Source: Malus domestica (lineage: Eukaryota; Streptophyta; Magnoliopsida; Rosales; Rosaceae). Taken from it: a DNA stretch of 64,000 bases. Within the stretch, counting starts at the first letter, position 1. Each line of letters begins with the position of its first letter. This document shows positions 11,931-22,833 of the stretch, in pieces. The translations under genes and the position numbers were made by a program. The stretch covers positions 1,743,501 to 1,807,500 of the forward strand of contig NC_091668.1 in the NCBI RefSeq assembly GCF_042453785.1, read 5' to 3'. The notes under the pieces were generated by a model. That model ran no database searches. It had not been told where the DNA came from and saw only the letters and a program-made list of their open reading frames with translations.

Positions 11931-13183
11931 CATGTAATAAAAGCGAACGACAAAGTCAAATACTAAGGACATATGTATATTGGGACCAAGGTTAGGACCA
12001 CTTAGAGTTCGGGAGATATACATGTGAAGGTCTTACAAGGACCGTCCAAATGTTTGATACATATCCTTTTTGTACCCACCAAGCATTCGTTGTAATGCCT
12101 GCAAGCGTGTGTCGACAGGTTGCGTCAATAATACCCAACAAATTATCTCGATATCACTCACCAGATTATTTCCGCATACGTCGATATCTGTTGATATGTG
12201 CACAACATAATTTGATTGAAGATAATAACCTCACCAAGTGTTCGATGAAATGCTTGAGTGAATAACTGAAATTGTCTTGTGCGCGTAAAAAATAACTAGT
12301 GAGGAGCATGCTTGTAGACCATGAGTTTTAAAACGGACAGGCCCTTTTCTTGGAAATTGGCCCAAGCCTTCTTGAAGAAGAAGGAGACACTCCAACCCAA
12401 ACACAATTCGGGCCTCGAAAAGGGTACAAATAAAACCCAATGTCATTTATCTGGTAATCCCACATCGACTGTGCTTGCCATAGACGTCTACGTATGTTAA
12501 GTACCAAGCTCAATCACGCAACGCTTGTGACCCAAATGTGGGGGACATTAAAGATGGTGCGGAAGGTAAGTGCATTAAGTCGATTAAGTCGATCTCATTC
12601 CTCACAAAGGAAAAACGATCCCGACAGTGACTAGTACTGAAGGTATACGCACCACCTATCAAAGCGCGTATACCATGACTCGTCTTCCTGTATACGCAGG
12701 AATGTTCCATATGGGTCTCTCTACTAGGACAGCACACGGACCACATCTTATGGACCTCCATTTCTTTTATGATTCATTCGATAAACAGGAATACGCATTG
12801 AAGCATGGAAATCACTTCTTAATTTTGAACTGTGAAACTAATCGAACAGTGAAAGGAGAAGTATCACTACATCGGTGTCTCGATAGCATGCCTCCATGGT
12901 AAAATTTCAGTCGATCATACAAAATTTTGCGGACGTAAAATAGTATCTTCGTTAATTACAAAAGGAAACCAGTTCCGGACTCCATAGACGTACAAAAACA
13001 CACATATATACAAACTTAAAACGCCGCCAATCATATGCAGGGCTCAGGCTCATAGCTGCTCGTAACTTATTATTAACAAAGCTATTGAAGGCGTGAGCGA
13101 CCCACTGAAGCATGCTGCTTCAAGATTATTGGAATGGAAGACGCATTTCAAAGTTCTACATAACGAAGCTAGAAAGAAGATGA

Positions 13184-14976
13184 TCAGGAAAACACCGCGG
13201 CATTGTCTGTAGCAGCTTCGGGATGGTAAAGAAGCATTTCCCTCCACATCATCTCCCTTATCGTCTCTTCTCCTAAATCCTCGTCTATGTCGAGATCAAT
13301 AGGTACCTCGGCTGGAGGGTTATTACTAGGATCATACAATGGGGCCATGTATGGGTGTTGGAGTGCTTCAGTGACGCTAATCCTCTTTGATGGATCAAAA
13401 ACAAGCATCTTTTGCAGTAGATCAATTGCTAGAGGATGAGCATCAGGGTAAAGGCGGGTTAAGGGGGTCCCCAGAGAAAAGGGCAGCGATTTTATGTATT
13501 TCGTTGCCTTAGGATTGTCTATAAATTGGAGATCCTCCTCCCTCTGGCTGCCAAGGATGTTAATTATGAGTTTGAGCTGGTTGAGGCATTCTGTACCAGG
13601 GAAGATAGGTTTCCGGCCAAGAAGCTCAGCAAAGATGCACCCAACAGACCACACATCAATCGACGTTCCATAGTTGTCACAGCAGAGCAGGAGCTCAGGG
13701 GCACGGTACCAACGAGTGACAACATACTCGGTCATGAACTGGTCCTTTCCCGTGCTGGTGCGTGCTAGCCCAAAATCACATATTTTTAAGTCACAGTTTG
13801 CGTTGATAAGAAGGTTTCCAGGCTTCAAATCACGATGGAGAATGTTTGCAGAATGGAGATACTTTAGGCCTCGAAGCAGCTGCAAGGAAATTCTATTTTC
13901 TTCAGTACAAGTGAAAAAAAAGATTAACACGAAAGACAACTGTGAACATATCCTCTCCAAAAGTTTTAAATTCGAAACAATGGAGGACAAATTCCGTAGA
14001 AAGAAATAAATTAACAACAAGAAGTACAAAAAAGGGTTTTTCCGAAAAAAGAAAAAGAACGAAAGGCATAAAGGAAGCACGGTAAAATCAAATCCACCAG
14101 CTCAATCCATCCATCATACTCATCCCTTAAAAGCCCTAGTCTAAACCAAATCAATAATTCAAATTCAAATCGATGAAAGAAACGGTAGCACCACCCAACA
14201 ATCCAGCATGGTTACGATAATTCTACGTTCAACAATCCAGCATGGTTACGTTAATTATTTGAAACTTCTATGTTCAACAACATTAGTGCTGCGGTCTTGT
14301 CTCCGAATTTTCATAAAACCAAGCGAGAACTATCAAAAGTGTTCTGCAGTATCAGCTTCTATGTAGCATTCCAAAATGCAAACATGTTTCATCTTCCAAG
14401 TAGCCAACAATGGACAAGATAGCAAAGTAAATTCGACAATATATGCACGAGAGTACGAGTTCATACCGGATTAAATCACCAATTTGGTAACAATTTCACT
14501 AACAAAACAAAGCGAAAGATAATCTGAATCCGAAAACAATCAATTTACATTACCTGAAAGAGGAAATACTGACAGTGATCATTCGAAAGCGGTTGCGAGG
14601 ACTTGATAATCTGGTGGAGATCGGTATCCATGAGCTCGTACACCAAGTACACGTCTTTAAAGCTCTTCCTCTGAATCGGCATCATCACATCCTTCAGGGC
14701 AATCACGTTCTCGTGCCGGAGGTGCTGCAGCAGCTTCAGCTCCCGCAGCGTCCGCAGCGCGTCGACTCGGTTCTCGAACGCATTGTTGATCTTCTTAATC
14801 GCCACCTTCTCGTTCGTCTCCCTGTTCACCGACGAGCAAACGATGCCGTACGCTCCCCGCCCGATCGGCTTGATCGGCACGTACTTGGTGTCGATCTCGA
14901 ACAGCGTCTGCCACATCGAGTAGTAATGCTTCCCTTTCGACCCGATCCCGTTCGGAGGCTCCACTGGCGTCGCCAT
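13184..14976 (-). CDS. MPK1: Group C mitogen-activated protein kinase (MPK1/MPK2-like)
   Basis: Exons on the minus strand are 14554-14976 and 13184-13879, joined in phase 0 over a 674-nt GT-AG intron, giving 372 aa. The protein has all parts of a MAP kinase: Gly loop GRGAYG (residues 39-44), ATP-binding Lys61 (AIKK), catalytic HRDLKPGN (Asp158), DFG 176-178, activation-loop TEY at 191-193 and VTRWYRAPE after it. The TEY motif, the two-exon structure and the N-terminus ([10 protein letters not shown]) place it in plant group C (MPK1, 2, 7, 14), cytoplasmic and nuclear Ser/Thr kinases activated by MKK3. Length matches the family (about 370 aa). It is the only complete minus-strand gene and diverges from the AP-4 mu pseudogene about 660 bp away. 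MPK1 versus MPK2 is not resolved; catalytic residues are intact. Confidence 0.96.
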
Positions 14977-15637
14977 TTTTCCTTCACATTAACAAATTCG
15001 ATTAATTTCTTCTTTTTTCCCGCAGAAAGCTTTCAGATTCTCATCAAACAAACAGAAAGATTTTACCTTTTTCAGTCCAGTCCCATCCACTCCGCTATCC
15101 CACGTCCGAATCAGTCCCAATTCTCATCCAATCCACCGCAAACTTGCCCCAATTTCACCGACACAAACCCTAGTTCCAATTTCGCCACCGAATCAAGTCA
15201 TCTGGAATTGGGAACTCGGATTCCGATCTGGGTGCGTAGAAATATCGGCGTTTGACGAGCTGAGAGCTGTGGATTCGTGATCTCGTCGCGGTTAGAGCAG
15301 AGGGGGGAAGAGCTAGTGACAATTATGCGGATATTAATTATTTTTTAATATTTTCTGGATTATTATTTTAATATAATTATTATTTATTTCGTGTTTTTGT
15401 CCGATGGATGACGAATCGCAGCATCTCCCACCGGATTTCGCTCTTTTAACGCTAGCGAGAAGACCGACGGATATTTTTAATCGGCGGGACCCATCTTTGT
15501 GCAGGGCGGGGATTCAACGGCCCCGCTACGTCGTCGTCTCGTTGGAGTCACGTGATCGGCTCGTGACTTTAAAACGTGGCGCCAAATCTGTAGCCGGAGC
15601 GCCAAGCTTCGAAAAGGAAGAAGAAGCTTCGAGCTTT
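14977..15637. promoter_or_regulatory. Divergent promoter region between MPK and the AP4M pseudogene
   Basis: The 660-bp gap holds the MPK 5' UTR and promoter (pyrimidine-rich on the minus strand up to about 15320) and then an AT-rich spacer (15320-15400). Nearer the pseudogene it becomes GC-richer and contains CACGTG-like text (GAGTCACGTGATCGG near 15547). No TATA box stands out on either side. Open frames here are not recognisable proteins. Confidence 0.4.
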
Positions 15638-18373
15638 TGCAGAGACAGGGGCGACGGCATCGTCTTCCGCGGCTGTAAGTCTCACTCTCACTCGCTCGCA
15701 TTTGATTCGACTCTTCAAAGTTTTCGAATTTTCAAAGTTTTCGAATTTCTATGGTTTCAGGCTTCGAATTTTGAAAATTTGATGCAGATCGCGGCGAAGT
15801 TCGGAAGGGAACCGCGGAGGTTTTCTTCCGGAAAGTGAAGGTCTGGAAGGACGACGGCGACGGCGACGTTTGTGGTTGATCCTGGGCAGTAACTGCCTAA
15901 GGGTTCTGCTGGAATTTTAATGGTATTATTTATATGATAATTTGCATTCTGGTGGTAGTATTTTTGGTTGGTTCTGATTGAATTGTATGGTTTGATTGAC
16001 TTGCTAAACTTGCATGTTGGTATCAGGCCAAGAGAATGCCAGTGACGACAATCGCAAAATCTGTTGATGCAAATGAGCGTGGAGGTAGAAAGAGAGGAAA
16101 TTTTTGTGGACGTAATTGAAATTGAGTGTTACATTCAGTTCCAGTGTAAGTACCTCGTGTTTGTCTCGCCATTTTTAATTTCTTGTTGGCGTCACAACCC
16201 CCAGGTGGTAATCAATTTTGAGCTGTTTTGATTACTATGATGTTGTTCTTGCAGGGATATACACTTCTGAGATTGATGGTACCATCCAATTGAAGAGTTA
16301 TCTCACAAGCAATCCAGAAATTTGACTTGCTCTTAATGAGGAAGTGAGTATTGGAAGAGGTGGAGGCTCAGCCTATGGTAATCATTCCGCTGTAGAAAAT
16401 GCTTTTAGGATGTCGGTGGTCTTCATGAACTGTCTTTCTTTAATAGTTTGCTGGGATTGAGTGTGATCTGTGAGATTTGATGTCAGTACTGTTAGTAGCA
16501 TTGCCCTCTTAATCTGATTATGCTGCCTCTTCCAACGGATTATATTTTAGGAACGGGGTTGTTATACTGGACGATTGTAATTTCCACGAATCTGTACATC
16601 TTGATAGTTTCGATGTTGACAGAACACTTACATTGGTGAGTCTGATTGAGATACTGTAATTTTTAATCGTCTGCAGTACTTCATGAGGATGGAGATATAA
16701 CTACTGTTCTGTTAGTGCTAAAGTTAATAGATCACGCCACTGTTTAATAGGTACCAGCAGATGGCGAATTTCCTTTTCTGAATTACCGCATCACTCAGGA
16801 GTTCAAGCCTCCCTTTCGTATTAATGCGTTAATTGAAGAAACAGGACTGCTTAAGGTGAAGAAAAAGTTCAAAAAATTCTCGTATCTTAAAATAGTAACA
16901 TCTGATTCCATCTAAATCATGTTTTGTTAGGCTGATTTCCGCTCAAGCATTATTGCAGATAAAATCCTTGTGCAGATTCCACTGCCAGCATATACAGCAA
17001 ATGCCTACCTTCGAGTTAGAGCAAAATTAATGTTGGATTTCTGGTCAGCTGTCTTATTTTTTGCTTCTGTTGACTGAAGAGCATAGACTTTAATTGTTAA
17101 TTTTTATTTGTAGATATTTGACCTATACATTACCAAACTAGCCATTGATCATTAATGTATGATAATGTTATACTTTTATAAGCAACTCCACATATATGAT
17201 TTACTGAACTTCTCTATCGTTGATTATGATTAACCATATAGAAAAGCATATAAAGGAACTCTTATGTAAACGTTGATACTTTCAAGTAGGGTTCAGGATT
17301 GACAGGATCAACAACAGTGGAGCAATTCCAGTTAGGCAGACAATTCATCTCCTAAATTATTCCTTTTCTTTCTCCTCTTTAATATGTTTCATGGAATTGG
17401 CCCTTGTATATTACACACTATTTATTATGTTTCAGTTCAAACTTGGGACAGCTTTTAGAAAATTTGGATGAACTTTTACTCAGCGATAAATCTTTAGGCA
17501 GCCACATGCAAGAATGGGGAAAAACTTAATCTTTCAAACTGCTTCCATATTTGCATTACCGATTATCTTGTCCGCTCTGGGCTACATCAGGGTTAGTTTT
17601 GAGTTGGAACCTGGAGCGGTTGGAAACACAACTGATGGGTTTGCTTCAGTGTTCGAAATTAGTAACAGGTGCCTTACATTGTAGATTGTTGGTGGATCTG
17701 AACTTACATTACAGGCAAAGCTGACATTTTCACAGGAATCACTTGGTATACACTATTTTATTTTGGAGCCTGTAATGCTGTATCATATTCAATGTCATTT
17801 ATGTGTAAATTCTACTTTGTTTCTGCATTTGTACTGATGCAGGAAATATTACCAAAGAAGCTGGACCTCTTAGCATGACCTTCACAATACCTATGGTCAA
17901 TCCTTCAAGGCTTCTGGTAAGATTTTCTCTTGACCTTCTAAGGACCTAACCGGATGCATCCAATTTCTGTTGACCTATGGTACAAACTCGGAGCTTAAAT
18001 TTTCTTAATGCTATTAGAATTGTGTAGAAACAAGGGCTGGAAGTCTACGTAAGCAGTGCTACCAAATTAAAACTGACTCGTGTCCTACAAGTGAATGTTA
18101 TGTGTAATTCAAAATTAGGTTCTACATTAGCCATCTAGGTGAGTTAGTTGACGTTAATTTGAGAATCAAACTCACAACGCGAACCAGTTCTGTATTTTTG
18201 ATTTTTCATACGTCTATAATCATGTATTCTCAGTTATTCTAAGATGTTGTGTTTCTTCATCTGTCTTGATACAGGTAAAGTACTTGCATATAACAAAGAA
18301 GTGGAAGAGCTACAATCCATATCGATGGGTGAGATATGCCACACACTCAAATTCCTACGTTGCTGGGTTGTAA
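15638..18373 (+). pseudogene. AP-4 complex mu-subunit (AP4M) pseudogene
   Basis: Pieces of the medium chain of the AP-4 trans-Golgi coat adaptor appear in order, with introns retained. They are: RGDGIVFRG (15647-15673), an exon from 15788 with GEVRKGTAEVFFRKVKVW, KRMPVTTIAKSVDANE near 16030, IDGTIQLKSYL near 16275, LDDCNFHESVHLDSFDVDRT near 16570, FKPPFRINALIEETG near 16803, FELEPGAVG near 17600, LTFSQESL near 17722, ITKEAGPLSMTFTIPM near 17850, and a last exon ending NSYVAGL stop at 18371-18373. It is broken in several ways: the ATG region is unrecognisable, a stop follows GDVCG, about 100 residues of the longin-like N-terminal half are missing, there is a frameshift after ANERGGRKR, and an in-frame TGA stands where ..PEIRLAL.. 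is expected. Retained introns show a duplicated gene copy, not a retrocopy. An intact paralogue elsewhere is likely. Confidence 0.9.
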
Positions 18374-19880
18374 TATCTCATCACCCTAGTATGTTTGATT
18401 TTTATTTCTCTATCGCTTATTTCGTTTACACCAGATCAAAAAATAGAGCTAGTTGCTTGTACCAAATCAGATTGAATCTTTGTTCTGTGTACTATCATGA
18501 TTGACTCACTAAAATATAACTTTCTGCAATGTGGTAGAACTTTAGGGATGTGTTCTACTTATTGATGTTAATTATAATGACATGACGCAACTGGGCGTTG
18601 GACTCTGATGTATCAGCAGGGAGCATGCCCTCTACTGCAGAAAGGGGAACACATTGGAAGCCCATCGACACAATACACGAGTCACAATCAGGCTAGTAAA
18701 CTGACCAGTTGAGTTCTCTGTGCTTTAGCGAATGTTTCGATTGACTTGCATCAAGACAAAAAATGTCAAGTTCAATTATTTTTAATACTTGTGTGCTGGA
18801 GATTATTAGGGTATATATACTGCGCAGTTTCGATGTCTTTTTGGGAGAACTTGATTCATATCACCATCTCTGAGATTCTGAACAGAAGTGGTGTGAAGGA
18901 AACTTGGATGATGGGACTCATCTTTCTCTAGATTATCCGTGGAATAGCCGATAGCGAAATGCCGTCCAGATCGTGTGCTCATTCCAAATGGCTAATACTA
19001 AAGAAAGCACCCGGATGCCACTTACTCGATTCAGCTAATCTACGTATAAAGTTTCCGACGAAAGGTATCTGCTGCCCTCAAATTTCAAATTCTTGATAAT
19101 CTTTGACATCAACAATTATGCACAGATACATTTGCTTTAGGAATATGATGCTTGGTTTCGTTGCTTTTTCTGTTTGGTGATGAATATATTGGTTTGCTTT
19201 AGTTTGACTAATGGTTATTAACGACGGGAATCGTGTCTAATCGCCCGTCTAATCCTTCCTATCAGCGAAGGAACTTTGGATTAATTAAAGATATAGACAT
19301 AATCTGGAATGAATTCTCATTCAATGCAGTAGAAGAAAGAGGACACCATATTTTAAGTAATAAACATTCATCGAATATCTTAAAATTTCTTAATTATACT
19401 TGAGGATATAATGAGTGTGTACTCTCGGTTGATTCAGAGCGTTCACCTCGTATAAGGTCCTGTAGTCTCGAGTTTACGATACTCTATATTGATTTTAGGA
19501 AAATTTAATTCACCAAACAGAGTAAAGGAATTCTTAAATTAAAGATGATATTAAGTTTCATGGTAATGAAACCTAGGTTTTCCCTTGTTCGCAAGAAATC
19601 AGGAATTTTCTAGGGAATAACCGGTGAACACTTACCCTCCGAATTTTATTATGCTCTAGTATATTTTTATGCATTGAATTTTTTTTCTATTGCATTTTAA
19701 TTATTTGAATTCAAACAAAAAATATAACGGCTAAAAACTAAAATGCATTTAATACATCGAAACATGCTAAAAGAATCTCTAATTAGAAATTCTCTTCAAA
19801 AAATGTAACTCTCCGTTAACATGGAAATGGAGGACGTTTACTCAGTCATAGACTTATAAGATGAGTTCGATATTAATTTA

Positions 19881-20037
19881 AAGGAAAACTAATGAAAATG
19901 GCTTGAAAACTTTGAGTTTTAATGATAAGGACAAAATAAAGGGTAAAGTGAATAGTATCAAAATTGATTTTTTAGTGTAAAAATTTGATTTTTCGTTAAA
20001 GTGAACAGTACCGGATGCTTTTCGTTAAAGTTTTCTT
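19881..20037. repeat. MITE, family A, copy 2
   Basis: 157 bp, same ends as the copy at 5186 (AAGGAAAACTAATGAAAATG ... TTTTCGTTAAAGTTTTCTT). It is flanked by perfect AATTTA repeats (19875-19880 and 20038-20043). The interior shares GGACAAAATAAAGGGTAAAG and GTTAAAGTGAACAGTACCG with copy 1. Confidence 0.8.
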
Positions 20038-20488
20038 AATTTAATTGTGCATTGGCTGGTTCATATGGTGGCATGTTTCTATTGCGGGTGAATTATCTCG
20101 TTGTAAAATATGGTATTCTTCGTAAGATAACAAAAGAAAAGATAAACTTCAATTAAAAGGACAGATGTTACTTGTTCATTGCAAAATGTTTGGAGAACTA
20201 TCCATACTCGAGGTACATCAAGACAACGGTGATATACAGCAAGTCCAGCTGAGGGGAATCTTTTCGTTTGCTTCTTGTGTTGTCCAGAGGATTTTTGTTA
20301 GATTCTCTTTGTGAGGATTTTGAAGATCTGTTTATCGTACATTGTGTGGTAAAAAATCATTGTAATTTTTATTATTTAAAATTGAATATAAACAGTACCT
20401 GACAAAAACTGACCGTACAATATACGATGAATGGATTTAATTGGAGGATCCAACGAGGATCCTCTCTCCTTGTGTTGGCCTATTTTTC

Positions 20489-20696
20489 GGAAAAGGATTC
20501 TCGCCGGATCCTTTTCCTGGGGATCCCATGATCATTACTGTTCATTCTACATCGTGCGGTCAGTTTTCGTTAAGTAATATTTATAGTTAATTTTAAATTT
20601 AAAATGATTTCTGATCATACGATTTATGATGAACAGTCATGATTACGGAATCCTCCGGATCTCCAACAAAAGGATCCTCTCGCCGAATCCTTTTCC
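20489..20696. repeat. MITE with GGAAAAGGATTC inverted ends
   Basis: It starts GGAAAAGGATTCTCGCCGG and ends CGCCGAATCCTTTTCC, a clear inverted repeat. Flanks are CTATTTTTC on the left and CTAATTTTTC on the right, a near-perfect 9-bp duplication. The interior has ACATCGTGCGGTCAGTTTTC and ATCATACGATTTATGATGAACA. Related sequences lie just upstream (20330-20460) and at about 37880-38070 and 60030-60230. Confidence 0.65.
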
Positions 20697-21074
20697 CTAA
20701 TTTTTCCCATTTCCCGAAGCACGTGGCATCCAAATCATGACTGACACCCTGGTAGCTGATGATGCGGCCCCACAACCTCCAAACAGGAAGAACAATATGA
20801 GATTGTCTATTTCCCAAATCCAAATCCAGCTCGCCCCCTCTTCTTCTAGGTAAAATAAGGTTCTCCTAGAGTATTCTTTGCCATTGGAACGATTACGACG
20901 TTGTTTTGACACATTTTACAAAAATATGAGATTTTTTTACTTTTAATTTCACTTAATTTAACTATCCTTTCAATCAATGTGAAAGTTACCCTAATTAAGG
21001 TTTCTCTTTGAATTCATAACTCTGATAAATGGTCCAAGCACTCGAGTGCTGAGATGGCTGCACTTAGAGATTAT

Positions 21075-21254
21075 GAGCTTGTTTGGATGTGCTTTTGAAA
21101 TAATTGAAAACGCTTTTTGTGAAAATGTTTTTGAAACCAATTCTTAGTAAAAATACAAGTAAATTCTGAAAAAGCACTTTACGTGCTTTTGAAACCAAAA
21201 AACATTTTTTCTAAAAGCGCTTTTAATAATTTTAAAAGCACATCCAAACAAGTT
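21075..21254. repeat. Palindromic MITE, GAGCTTGTTTGGATGTGC family, copy 1
   Basis: The left end GAGCTTGTTTGGATGTGCTT pairs with the right end AAAGCACATCCAAACAAGTT. The interior repeats AAAGC(A/G)CTTT words, so the whole element can fold into a hairpin. Copies lie at about 23402-23587 and 41713-41945. Confidence 0.65.
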
Positions 21255-22833
21255 GTGACCAATTTATTCACAAGAAAACAATAAGCATTCTATTTATAAT
21301 AAACTAAATTCTAATATCTAAATAAAAACCTAATTCTAACATAGGACTCAATTCCTAAACTTATTATTTTCCAACACGTTTTACTTTCACCTCATCATGT
21401 AATATATAAAATGGAAGTGAAAGGTAAAAAGACAAAATTTGATCCTTTCCATCTTGGCAACTTCAAGGGTTGGCGTCTTTGTTGTCCTTTTAAAACGTAT
21501 GCCTTTGGTTTGGGACAAATATTGAATGATGGCCAATCCATTGTCTTCTCTTTTTCCTTGATCCCTTTTCCTTTTGCTCAGTGCCATCAATCTAATGCTA
21601 ATTAATCTTGTTTAATTAATCTCGAAACATCCAATATTAATCTAAGCTTGGCTTAATTATTACAAAGAGTCAAAAATGAGGAGAAATTTTTCAGTGTGCC
21701 TGGAACACAGAGTGGTACATTACATATTATTATTTAAGTGGATAAATGTTTTATTTTTCAAGTGTCCCTCCATTTGTATAATAATCATAGATGGTACACC
21801 ACAAGTCATTATATAAGTGGAGAAAGCTTTTGTTTTGCAACTATCCCTCCATTTGTACAATGAAACGTGGTGTACCATCCGTATTCCGGGTATGCTGAAA
21901 AACCTCTCGAAAAAAAAGAATATTATGTTGTAATAATTTCCATGGACACTTGCAACGTTTTTGTCACCATTTCAAAGGAATATACTGATTTTGAGTAAAA
22001 TAAAATTCCCAGTTGGGAACATAAGAGTGAAAAGTGTCTTGTTTTAATTTGAGTGAATTCATACATCAACACAAATTAAGTCAGTGTCTGTTTGCTATTG
22101 CGGTCAAAAGCAATAATCATAGTCAAAATTAAATTTTATATTAAATAAAGCATAGGTAAAAATTGAGAAAGAGTTATAGCTAGCCTAACTGACATATAAT
22201 GACTAATAACTAGACTAAAAGACCTTTGCACGTAGTACTGGTTTGAAGTACGACTTTAATCCCATAATTAGCGCTAACAAATACCTAAAGACATGGGACC
22301 TCAAATTACCTAAGAAATGCTTGGTACTTAAATAGAAAGTTATTAGGACTCGAAAATAGTTATTACGCACTTATCAAAAGGACAGTTTGTAGGTTAAAAG
22401 AGCAAAACTTACAACGACACCAACAAAAACTTTCATGCATTATTGTGAGATTTTGTCATGCAACATTATATATCTTCACTAGATATCTATCTCATCGCAT
22501 AACCTAATTACGTGATGAGACTGAAAAAGCGATATAGTCATGGTTACATGCAAGGTTTTGCGCATGAATAGGCAGTAATTTGCAATTAACAACTTTGCTA
22601 ATGACTTTTTAATAAAATGGAGAAGTGGGGGCATATTGTAACCCCTAATACACACGCCCTCTTGCTAGCCTTACCCCACAAAAGGAATCTCATCGTACCA
22701 TCCCTCATATCCAACCGTAGATATTGTTTCTCCACTCTACTACTTAGCTACCTAGCTCCCCTCTCACTTGCCTTGTCTCTCGATCATCTCTCTCTCTCTC
22801 TCCAGCCATCAGCAACTACTGCAAATAAGCAAG

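Larger units (their letters stand above)
835..12950. other. Twelve-kb intergenic region, no supported gene
   Basis: AT-rich sequence between the bZIP promoter and the 3' end of the MAP kinase. No open frame in it resembles a protein I recognise. It holds SINE-like copies (3015-3190, 10031-10246, 11798-11930), a MITE nested at the edge of a larger inverted-repeat element (5186-6184), a decayed hairpin repeat (7016-7345) and a diverged tandem duplication (10784-11341). A repeat rich in CCTAGG-like words lies at about 3200-3660. Short duplications occur at 4676-4740 and around 4807 and 4994 (GGGTAGCAGTTCACACCTT and a near copy). Nothing further was seen in 835-3010, 3661-5180, 6185-7015, 7346-10030 or 11931-12950. 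Confidence 0.6.
18374..22833. other. Intergenic region between the AP4M pseudogene and the BAHD gene
   Basis: No gene is supported. It contains family A MITE copy 2 (19881-20037), a GGATCC-rich MITE (20489-20696) and a hairpin MITE (21075-21254). Around 21700-21900 there are two similar stretches with the word GTACACCA/GTACATTA. 18374-19880 and 21900-22600 hold nothing I recognise. The BAHD promoter should lie in the last few hundred bases; a CT-rich leader (CTCTCTCTCTCTCC, 22789-22802) precedes its start codon. Confidence 0.5.

Noticed and set aside
12457..12467. ATCCCACATCG, a perfect match to the plant snRNA upstream sequence element
   Set aside because: No TATA box at the right spacing and no U1-U6 or snoRNA sequence follows. 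The same word also occurs by origin in Cassandra LTRs, so a single hit is weak.
12627..12902. 91-codon plus-strand frame
   Set aside because: No recognisable domain and no splice context; composition and an overlapping frame on the other strand suggest chance.
14575..15255. 226-codon plus-strand frame opposite MPK exon 1
   Set aside because: A shadow of the highly GC-rich MPK first exon; the antisense frame has no conserved motif.
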